Positions 45,740 to 53,812 of a DNA stretch of 53,812 nt are shown in pieces. Under the pieces are notes generated by a model, which had not been told where the DNA came from, ran no database searches, and worked only from the letters and a program-made list of their open reading frames with translations. The stretch's first letter is position 1; every line of letters begins with the position of its first letter. The stretch is taken from the NCBI GenBank assembly GCA_015680685.1, contig MNCI01020171.1, positions 1 through 53,812 of the forward strand. The letters are read 5' to 3'. This DNA comes from Gnetum montanum (taxonomy: Eukaryota > Streptophyta > Gnetopsida > Gnetales > Gnetaceae). The position numbers and the translations under genes are program-made.

Positions 45740-46105
45740 ATTTCAACGACTAGTTCTAAGCATCTTTCAACAACAAATAGGAAATGGTGTAGAAGTCTTT
45801 ATGGACCACTTCTCCACTTATGAAGCAAACTTTGATCAAGCTTTGGACCAATTGGAGCAAATGTTAAAAAGATATATAGAAACCAATTTGACGCTCATTT
45901 GGTAGAAAATTTATTTGATGGTCCAAGAAGGCATAGTACTAGGATGCAAAATCTCACACACAGGGATAGAGGTAGACCCTAAGAAAATTAAAATTATCCA
46001 AGGAATTACCCATCAACCAAAAATTGTCAAAGATATTCAATCATTCCTTTGACATACTGGCTACTATAAGAGATTTATTGAGAACTTTTCAAAGGTTTTC
46101 AAATC
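45740..46105 (+). pseudogene. pol: E2 reverse transcriptase, second half
   Basis: The frame reads GVEVFMDHFSTYEANFDQAL, where the Athila catalytic MDDF has become MDHF. It then reads MVQEGIVLGCKISHTGIEV, DPKKIKIIQGI and HTGYYKRFIENFSKVFKSL. It matches E1 RT at 10960-10680. It ends at the deletion joint near 46105. Confidence 0.9.
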
Positions 46106-46367
46106 ATTGGTCTCATCTAATGAGTTGCACAAGGCATTCAATAAACAACATCATGACTTAAGGATTAGGAAAGTTAAATATCAACTAGGAGATAAGGTTC
46201 TCTACTGGAATCCCACACATGTGCCACAACGTAATAAATTTCAAACACTGTGGGAAGGACCTTATATTATTTATGAAACTTTTCCTTTAGGGTCCATGAC
46301 AATATACAAACCTAAGAGCCTACATAAGAAACTTTTGGTCAACATGCAACAAACCAAACCTTTCTAG
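46106..46367 (+). pseudogene. pol: E2 integrase C-terminus
   Basis: Open from 46107 to 46367: SNELHKAFNKQHHDLRIRKV, YQLGDKVLYWNPTHVPQR, FQTLWEGPYIIYETFPLGSM. The same motifs end the E1 integrase (about 9085-8790). The rest of integrase and all of RNase H are deleted in this copy. Confidence 0.88.
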
Positions 46368-48473
46368 GAGCTTAGGATAGCTAGTACACATGCCACCTCT
46401 CTTAATGGACAACCCTACTCACTATTTCAGATCTCCTCATTCCAACTTAGTCATGGGGGAGATGACCTCCTATGCTAACTATTCTAAGCCCTCAGTTCTT
46501 TTTGAATTTTTGTTTTACACATTTTTTTTTTACACATTCTTTCAGCTTTTCTTATTTTTGTTTTACACCATCGTTCATGTTTTTACTATTTCTTTTTTTG
46601 CTTAATTTTCTTTCATTTGTTATCTAATAAGTGCTCATGATGGTGGATTGAATTATATAATATTGATTGCTAATGTTTGGTTTTTACCTTTGAATTATGA
46701 TGTTGATATTAAGGTATGGTTCTTTTGATAAAACAAGTAATGAGTCCATGTCATCCACTCATCCATACAACTCTATGGTCTTCTTTGGCTTGGAACTATA
46801 CCGTACTCTTTTTCTAAGTAAACTTTTAATGAATTGGTGATGGGGTATTTTTCAAACCAAGGAAAAACTCAAAGGATGAAAAGGGTGTGACTTTAAGGGG
46901 ATTTGATGCATTTGTGCTGGCCATTCTCTTGGGTTCTTGGATGCTTTTTCTTTTTTTTCGCCATTCTAACATTTTTCAAAAATTAGGAAGCCAAGTTAAT
47001 AAAAATAAGTCTTTGCATGGTGTGGTTCTCATGCAAAAAAGAAAGGAAAAAATAAAAAAAAAGAGAAAAAAGAAAAAAAGTGAGAATTCAAAGCACACCC
47101 CTTGGACAAAATAAATGCAAAAAAAATGCATGGGTCTTTGCATGGTATGGTTCCCATTCAAAAAAAACAACAACATGGGAATTCAAAACACACCCCTTAG
47201 ACTAAATAAAAGGACTACAAGCACTAGTTATGAAACCAAAAACATATGTTACCCATGCCTAAAGGTTCCCTCTAACTAAGAGCTTTTCTTGCTTCCTACT
47301 TCTCCATATCACTCTCCTTGGAATGATGGTGACTCTTTGTGGAAGAATTATTGTTGCTTCTAGTGGATGGATTGGTCAAGTGTGTTGATACGAGGTCACT
47401 AGATGTGGCTTGTTTGAGTCTAGATTTGGGATGAGCTATACTCAGTCACATTAACCATAAAATACACAAGGGGTTTTACACAACCTTATTCATGGGATTC
47501 CATTCCATTCTCTCTTCTCCATCTTTCTTCCCATTTTTCACCTCATTGTCGATTTTATCATTAGTTCGTTTTTGGGTTGATGCATTGTTTTTCTTTGGTG
47601 AATTCTTGTGGGTAATTTTTTAACTCTTTCTTCTAAATGACATTCCTAGAGCCTACAAACTCTTTGATTTATGGGTTTGTCAGGGCATAAAAGGCATGAG
47701 CCTTCTTTGGAGAGGAGCCATTGGCATTCCTTTTTGGTGCAATTTTTAACTTCTTTCCCTTAAACATTTCTTGTAATCGATCATTTCTTATTTTATCCCC
47801 ATCCATGACATCCATTTTATTGGTGTTGTCGTTGATATTTTTTCCCATCTTTCTTGTTCCTCATATTTTTCCATCTTATAGCTACTGGAGCTTCGCTCTT
47901 AATCATGGGGGCCCTGGCACAAACTTTTCAATTTTCTCCATTTTACTATTCACCTAACCCCTACACCTTGGGTAGTCACCTATGATAAATCTCTGAACTA
48001 GTTTCTGCCATAACCACAACTTTGCCAATGCACCTCATATCGAGGCAAGGTATCAACTACATTATGGTTTATCTATACTTGCTCATTTGTGAATATGTTG
48101 TGTGTGCAAATGGTGATCATACAAATAATGGACTGGGCTTGGAGGAAGCACTTAGGATGGACTGGAACTAGAGCATTAACGAAAGGAGCAAGTCTAGTGG
48201 CATGGCTATGGATAAACAAAGGAAGATGCAATCTTAGCATTGGCAGCAACACACTTCATTTTCTTTCTCTTTCTTTCTCTACAAGCTGCCAAATAAAGGA
48301 TTGGATGTCATTTATGTACGGGTGTTCACCACAATGTTGTAATATTCTTATTGATCCATTCACTGGGCACGTTAAGTTTGTCATCCATTAGTTGTGAATT
48401 AGTCAATAATCCCATACCTTCCCAATATTTTGTAAGGAACTCGAGGATGGATTTTCATTCAGTCATGGGGGTA
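46368..48473 (+). other. E2 3' region between integrase and LTR
   Basis: Parallels E1 8740-7960 at first (CTTAGTCATGGGGGAGAT near 46447). It contains a ~130-bp unit starting CTTTGCATGG twice (about 47012-47110 and 47140-47215), separated by A-rich sequence. A minus-strand, Lys/Asn-rich frame in 47955-47660 (for example MDVMDGDKIRNDRLQEMF) looks coding-like but short. The additional coding segment of E1 (3850-6730) is absent. Confidence 0.6.
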
Positions 48474-48479
48474 TGATGA

Positions 48480-48635
48480 GAGCAGTTACTCTAATAATTA
48501 AAGTGGTCATTATTAGGGTGGTACTCTAATTATTAAAGTGGCAATTTCTCTAAAATTAGAGTGGCAGTTTCTCTCTAAAATTAGAGGGGCAGTTTCTATA
48601 AAATTAGAGTGGCAGTTTTTGTAATTATTAAAGTA
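48480..48635 (+). repeat. Palindromic minisatellite in LTR U3
   Basis: Four to five units of about 25-30 bp with a core such as CTCTAAAATTAGAG (inverted arms CTCTAA/TTAGAG) followed by TGGCAGTTT. It lies immediately upstream of the LTR TATA box and could have acted as a repeated promoter element. It is not present in the E1 LTRs. Confidence 0.8.
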
Positions 48636-48649
48636 GGTGCTCCCAAGCC

Positions 48650-48658
48650 TATAAATAC
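48650..48658 (+). promoter_or_regulatory. TATA box of the Athila-like LTR
   Basis: CCTATAAATACAG, preceded by the palindromic minisatellite. Spacing from the LTR start (about 180 bases) fits a short U3. Confidence 0.7.
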
Positions 48659-49415
48659 AGTGCCCAGGTGCATAATAGGGAGTAGTTACGAAGAATTTAG
48701 AAGAAGAATTCAAAAAAAGAAGTCTAGTAGGAGTCAAGTAGTGAAAATTTTGTAGTTAGAGTATTTTCCAAGTGCCTGTAGTAGGAGCTCTAAGTGTGGA
48801 CAGATCTTTATTTGAGCATTGTGTACCTAAGCACACCTTGTGTATGGAAATAAAAATGAGCTCTTGGATTCATCCTTGTAGCACTTGAGATTTTTTTTCT
48901 TACTCATTTTCCTCATTTTATTTTCTTCTACATTTATTTTATTTTATTATTTTATTTTATTTTATGCACTTTACATTTCTGTTATTAGTACACACAATAC
49001 GATCACTACAAGCATGCATGTAACACTTGGTAACCCAGTAATGATTAGTGTTTGGTAATCCCAATAGTGTTGTACTAGTTCACAATGTGTACAGCAAGTG
49101 AGAATGGATACTAGTGTTAGGATTAGTTAAAGCCTAGTTAATCAGTAGTTAAGTTAAATTAGTCACTTAGTTATCACTCTCTCTTTCCCTATTAGCACAG
49201 GACATAAAAACATAAAAGCTATAAAAATCGTATGCCTCAGGCTTACTTAACCATACAATCGTGACATACAAGTAATTTTGGGAAGACAACAATCAATGAA
49301 CCTGTCCCTGTTGCACAAAGGCACATAGGCACTTAGTCATTGGAATTCAATCAGATCATGCATGAAATACTTGTATTCGTATGGTTGAGCATAGGGGTAT
49401 CTCACCTCTCATCAT

Positions 49416-49434
49416 TGGCATCGTTGCTAGGGAC
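49416..49434 (+). promoter_or_regulatory. Primer binding site, tRNA-Asp type, after the LTR
   Basis: TGGCATCGTTGCTAGGGAC, one base after the LTR end TCATCA, the same geometry as the E1 PBS at 15107-15089. Its presence shows that a 5' leader lies on the right of this LTR. Confidence 0.8.
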
Positions 49435-49520
49435 TAAGTTGTTTGTGCACTAACTAGAACATAGGAAATCATTCACATCGTTGGAACGAGCCCTTAGGGT
49501 TGATTGAGAAAATAATAAAT
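49435..49520 (+). other. Athila-like leader remnant
   Basis: TGCACTAACTAGAACATAGG and CGTTGGAACGAGCCCTTAG-like words align with the E1 leader on the minus strand at about 15075-15000. Similarity ends near 49520. Confidence 0.65.
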
Positions 49521-49614
49521 ATGAATACAAAATTCTAGCAATTCTAGTAGTACAACTTTGAGAGATTTTAACACAAAATTTGTTAGGTTTTTTACACTAA
49601 AATTTTAACTAAGC

Positions 49615-50397
49615 ATTTTCATAGATATTGGCTTTCAAAAAACTCTAATATCGCATTAAATTGTTATGCAATGAAAGAAAAATGATCTAATTGTTTATAA
49701 TCATTTGTTTTGGTAAAAATTGAAGATTCAAAAAATCTACAAAATTATAGAAATAATTTCTATCAAACTATAGTAGATATTGAATTTAAAATTTAGATCA
49801 CATAGGAACCTATATTAGATTTTTAATAAATGTAGAATCAGTAAAAAAATGTTGCAAAATGACTAAGATATGATTGAAATAGTAAATGTTCCCAATTCTA
49901 GTTATTCAACTTCCAAGATTAATTAAACAATAATGAATGATATTGATATATGTTAATGAATTGATAAATTTATGAAAGTTTTATTTATGAATTGATAAAT
50001 TTATGAAATATTTTCATAGATATTGGCTTTCAAAAAACTCTAATATCGCATTAAATTGTTATGCAATGAAAGAAAAATGATCTAATTGTTTATAATCATT
50101 TGTTTTGGTAAAAATTCAAGATTCAAAAAATCTACAAAATTATAGAAATAATTTCTATCAAACTATAGTAGATATTGAATTTAAAATTTAGATCACATAG
50201 GAACCTATATTAGCTTTTTAATAAATGTAGAATTATTAAATAATGTTGCAGAACGACTAAGATATGATTGAAATAGTAAATGTTCCCAATTCTAGTTATT
50301 CAACTTCCAAGATTAATTAAATAATAATGAATGATATTGAAATATGTTAATGAATTGATAAATTTATGAAAGATTTATTTATGAATTGATACTGACA
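49615..50397 (+). repeat. 395-bp tandem duplication
   Basis: Copy 1 is 49615-50009 and copy 2 is 50010 to about 50397. Both begin ATTTTCATAGATATTGGC and differ at roughly 3% of sites, so the duplication is much younger than the retrotransposons. Each unit also ends with a small internal repeat (ATGAATTGATAAATTTATGA). No coding content is seen. Confidence 0.92.
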
Positions 50398-50466
50398 TTA
50401 TTATATTCTTTTTAAAACTATATTGATGATTCCATGATATAAATTTCTAGGAGATTCATTAGATGG

Positions 50467-50467
<1 letters not shown>

Positions 50468-50501
<34 letters not shown>
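50468..50501. repeat. (TG)n microsatellite
   Basis: About 17 uninterrupted TG units. Confidence 0.95.
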
Positions 50502-50502
<1 letters not shown>

Positions 50503-53204
50503 ATTGAGGTTAAAATAACATTAAAACTATCCATTAATTTAGAAATTTTTTTATATTTTATTAAAATAAACCCCTATTGTATAATACAAAAAAAAAACTC
50601 ATTATCTTCTAATTTAAAAAGATAATAATAAAAACCCATATTACCAATGTGGAGAATTGATAAAGTATTTATAATTTTTATGTATTTTATGAATATAAGA
50701 ATGAAACAATAATAAATACACATGCATCACAATCTCTCATGGGTATAAGCACAATGATCATAATCACTCACATGTGTCATAATTCTTTATGGGATAGGTG
50801 TAACACCACACATATAAAGTAATAAAGGACTCCTAATAACAACCTTGATGGCTCAACATCATGCCACATGGTTGTAACCTCCTTGGATAAGAATGAATTT
50901 TTGTATGTTGAAGAAATGAAAATGAAATAAATATTTTTAGGTTTTAATGTTTTGAGGCATCAATGATAAAAAAGAAAAAAACCATGAGTTGTATTCATTA
51001 TATAAACATTAGACTTCATGTCAACCAAACAATTATGGATTATGTAAGGTAGCACTTTGATAGAGTGTAGCCATACTTATGAAAGTGATAACTCAAAATA
51101 CACATACAAAACAAGAATAAAATTCACTTACCTAAGGGAGAAAAGGATCTTCATATAAAAAAAATGTCAAAATCCCAAATGGAATTCCTAAAAAGTCTAA
51201 GTTATGAATGACATGTGTGAGAGCTTATCCTAGGTATGTATAGTTTTCATAAGATAACAGTAGAGGTTTTCTATTGCCAAGGTATTAATGATGGTCTATT
51301 AATGTAGCCTAGGCTAACCTAGGTCACACCATAGGGGAAATGGGCTAAACCAGAGTTGGCAACGGATGTGTCAGTGCCCTTATGCTAATGTAAGGGGTGT
51401 GCTAGTGCAAGGTTGTTAGTGCACTTCCCTATTACACTCCAAGTCAACAAATCCAAACGAAATCTTAAACACTAGAGGATATGTTGAAAATGTCTTAGGA
51501 CATTTGAATGAAGTCAAAAAAATCCTAAGGAACCTAGAACATGCACACAACCTAGAAGTATGGCACAGGAGACAAGGATGCATGTCTAGGAGATACAAAC
51601 CTTAATTGAACATGCTAAAACTATAAACATATAGTGCATGAAAAAATGTCCTAAGTCTAGGGCTTACAATGGACTTACAAAATATCATTTGATAACTCAT
51701 TATTTCCTCACAACTAAGTAAATATGGTTCCATAGATTTAATACTTAAGATTAAAAAATAAGAACCAGAAACATAATAAAATAAATATGAAGGAATTATA
51801 ATTGTATAACATATAAACTATGGCTATATTACAACATAAGTTATGTCACTGAGAAGTGCTAGGGATGGTGGCTAAGAATAAAATCCCCATTATGTACCTC
51901 CATGATATGGGAAGAATCTAGAAGTATTGGGTGCAGACATGTGAAATCTTTGCAATTGTGTTTCAAGGTTTGTCATCCTATCTTGAAGCTCCTAATTCTA
52001 CACATGCATCCATATTTTCTCTCCCAGTAGTGCTTAACTATGTTCCTCTACATCTACCTGGAATTTTTTATGATTCTTCTTTTTCTATGAAAGATCATGT
52101 TGGACAACCTTTAATTAAACTACCACTCAATGAAGTCTTTCTTTTAGTTCACTATGTGTTCTACCTAAAAATGTTTGGACAACATATAGATATCTCCTAT
52201 TCTTCTCTTATACATCTTTTTTTCCCTTCTTAAGTCTCCTCTTAAGGAAAATGACTACTACATCATGGAAGTCTCCTCTTAAGAGGTCCATCTTTCTCTA
52301 GAAAGTTGTCTTACATGGAGCCCTCTAATGGAGTTTAACTATAATGTATTAAATTTCGCATTCATCTAAGTATTTCTCCAAGAACATGCTTATTTATCAA
52401 AGTTAAAGGTTTATGTAATTTATGCAGCTTAACCTTCCATGTTTCCTACTCAATTGGTTGGGTCTTTTGAAGCTTATTGGTCTCCTTGGTTGTCTTTTCT
52501 ACTAGCTCTTGCTACAAATTCCACTATTTCTTTTCTATATGAAAATATTTTTCCTAAAATTATACCATGATCTAACTCTTGTTCTCTAGTCTTCATATCT
52601 AATTAGAAAGGAAAATTACCTACTTTTCTTATCTTGAATGATTTTCTTCCATTTATAGGATTAATGCTTTAACATCCTAATTTTCCTCTCCAAATCATCT
52701 TTCATGAGCTAGGCTTGTTTCTCCACTTATCATGCCTTAAAAAATTCAAGTTGTAGGTGCTTAATCCATACCATAGGTGTGCTTGTAGAACATACTAGTA
52801 TCATTAGTGTGCTGGATTCCAACTACTCTTGCAACCATTGCACCTTTGCCTGGCTCCTTTATAACTTCCTTAGATAGAAAGTTTGATTAGCATTTATGAT
52901 TTTATGCTTGACACATACTTTTATAAGTTTAGTTTCAATCATGCTATCAATGTTTATCAACATGAGTTCAATGCATCAATATACTCTTTACTCTTCTTCT
53001 ACCTAGTGCCTAGTTCCATGTTAATAAATAGGTATTTAGAGGACTTTTGTTACATGCTTGACATTATGCATGGACTTATCCCTATAGAAGATCTTCAACA
53101 CATAATTATTTTCAATTTAAAGACTCTTCAATGTTTCTAAATCTATCATTGGTTGGCATGTTGTCAACTTGATAGTATATCGTAAGAGCTTGATAGCTTT
53201 AAGA
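50502..53204. other. AT-rich DNA, no gene recognised
   Basis: Plus-strand ORFs at 51931-52233 (100 codons) and 52883-53140 (85 codons) are rich in Phe, Leu, Tyr and Ser and contain no known motif. The minus strand of 52250-52860 has longer coding-like pieces with stops (for example KVKLHKLHKPLTLINKHVLG and GMISGETSLAHERWFGEE). These suggest a very decayed mobile-element ORF continuing towards the ~450-bp repeat, but I cannot name it. Confidence 0.45.
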
Positions 53205-53655
53205 ATCGATCATGAGATTTATTTTTTGGGCATATCTTACATTGATATTACAAACTTGACTTTTGTCACATTTTTTCTTATCACATTCTTAGGTCATGTA
53301 TCTCTAAATAGCATCAACCATGTCCTCAATTCATAACAACACATAGATTATTTATTCTATACAATGTTCCTACAAAGGATAAGTATTGCATCCCTCGATT
53401 TGCCTTGTCTTAGAACTTGACTATTGAAGAAAACTCTCCATCATTTTTTTTAGCATTCTGAGTTGTTCATGTATTATTTTCATCTTTACATGATTGATTT
53501 ATGAACTTTTCTTTTTTGCAAATTAAAGATTCTTTTTCTTATTTGCCCAACTTCTTATGCTTACCTCATCTTGGTAATCATTCTAGCCTTGTTATTTTAG
53601 CTTCTTCAAGATAATATGAAGTAACATGTCTCTTTGTAACTTCTTTTGGTTACTG
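53205..53655 (+). repeat. ~450-bp direct repeat, right copy
   Basis: Pairs with 436-885 in the same orientation. Similarity stops at about 53655 (TTACTGATGAG here against TTACTATAGCA on the left). Confidence 0.75.
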
Positions 53656-53734
53656 ATGAGTCATGAATTTGTTGGCTATGAAATCATAGCCATGATATCA
53701 CAACCGTCATATATCAACCCTGTTGTATTAGTAG

Positions 53735-53790
53735 CTGAGATATCGCAGCAGCCGTGATATCGCAACCGCGATATCGCGTACGCGATATCG
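53735..53790. repeat. GATATCGC palindrome cluster
   Basis: Four GATATCG motifs occur within about 55 bases (near 53739, 53756, 53770 and 53784). The last two form a perfect 22-bp palindrome at 53769-53790 centred on CGCGTACGCG. The cluster is CpG-rich although the surrounding DNA is AT-rich and CpG-poor. It may continue as an array beyond the window or be the terminal part of a transposon. Confidence 0.85.
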
Positions 53791-53812
53791 TAGTGCACCG
53801 CAATTTCTATAA

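Larger units (their letters stand above)
45740..49414 (+). mobile_element. E2 (right part): rest of the interrupted Athila-like element
   Basis: It resumes RT at the codon after the E3 insertion and then loses about 1.6 kb of RNase H and integrase by internal deletion near 46105. It retains the integrase C-terminus and 3' region and ends with an LTR at 48474-49414. Confidence 0.88.
48474..49414 (+). repeat. Athila-like LTR (941 bp), E2 3' LTR or hybrid LTR
   Basis: Starts TGATGAGAGCAG and ends CTCTCATCA, the same TGATGA..TCATCA ends as the E1 LTR family, in the opposite orientation to E1. The last 170 bases align well with the reverse complement of 15109-15280. The TATA box CTATAAATA is near 48650. 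U3 carries a short palindromic repeat (48480-48635). It is followed by a PBS, which a plain 3' LTR would lack. Confidence 0.85.

Noticed and set aside
1-53812. Host genes, tRNA or rRNA genes
   Set aside because: Scanning both strands I found no conserved plant protein or structural RNA; all recognisable domains belong to retrotransposons.

Overview
This window looks like repeat-rich intergenic DNA from a seed plant with a large genome. It is AT-rich, and I see no conserved host gene, tRNA or rRNA. Almost everything recognisable is an old, mutation-scarred LTR retrotransposon of three plant kinds: Athila-like Ty3/gypsy (tRNA-Asp-type primer site, Athila-type RT and RNase H motifs), Tat/Ogre-like Ty3/gypsy (dual RNase H, long LTRs, additional ORF) and a Ty1/copia fragment. 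LTR pairs differ by roughly 10-15% by eye and reading frames carry many TAG/TGA/TAA stops, so the insertions are old. The persistence of such old elements would fit a gymnosperm or another slowly purging giant genome, but the species cannot be fixed from this sequence.

Layout. (1) 1-2624: AT-rich DNA with one copy of a ~450-bp repeat, an (AG)n tract and a six-unit 20-bp minisatellite. (2) 2625-15883, minus strand: Athila-like element E1 with 3' LTR 2625-3506, an additional-gene region 3850-6730, pol 8780-12345, gag 12600-14975, PBS 15089-15107 and a truncated 5' LTR. (3) 15884-20863, plus strand: Tat/Ogre-like remnant E4 (integrase, minisatellite, 3' UTR, LTR), then a ~190-bp internal scrap and a second, more divergent LTR (21052-22711). 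(4) 22712-24434, minus strand: copia integrase and RT fragment. (5) 24435-27782 and 45740-49414, plus strand: Athila-like element E2, split by a nested insertion. (6) 27783-45739, plus strand: a 17,957-bp Tat/Ogre-like element E3 inserted into the RT gene of E2, flanked by a perfect 5-bp target-site duplication (ATTTC). (7) 49415-53812: leader scrap, a 395-bp tandem duplication, a (TG)n tract, the second copy of the ~450-bp repeat and a striking GATATCGC palindrome cluster.

The most unusual object is inside E3. Between its protease (ending near 33.4 kb) and its reverse transcriptase (starting near 39.1 kb) lies a ~4.6-kb gene on the opposite strand. It has its own TATA box, about eight exons with good GT..AG sites, five of seven junctions that preserve reading phase, a coiled-coil segment, and an acidic C-terminus ending in a clean stop codon. 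Ogre elements are known to carry an intron at the pro/RT boundary and some Tat-lineage elements are known to carry extra ORFs. A multi-intron antisense gene at this spot is the feature I would examine first. The E3 LTRs and the non-coding parts of this antisense gene also share a family of short hairpins built on GCTATGCTAC/GTAGCATAGC, and a minisatellite with the core ACCTTAAACTA sits both upstream of RT and downstream of integrase.

Several single Ns are flanked by perfect or near-perfect direct or inverted copies (8887, 16505/16677, 29298). These look like assembly joins and should not be read as biology.
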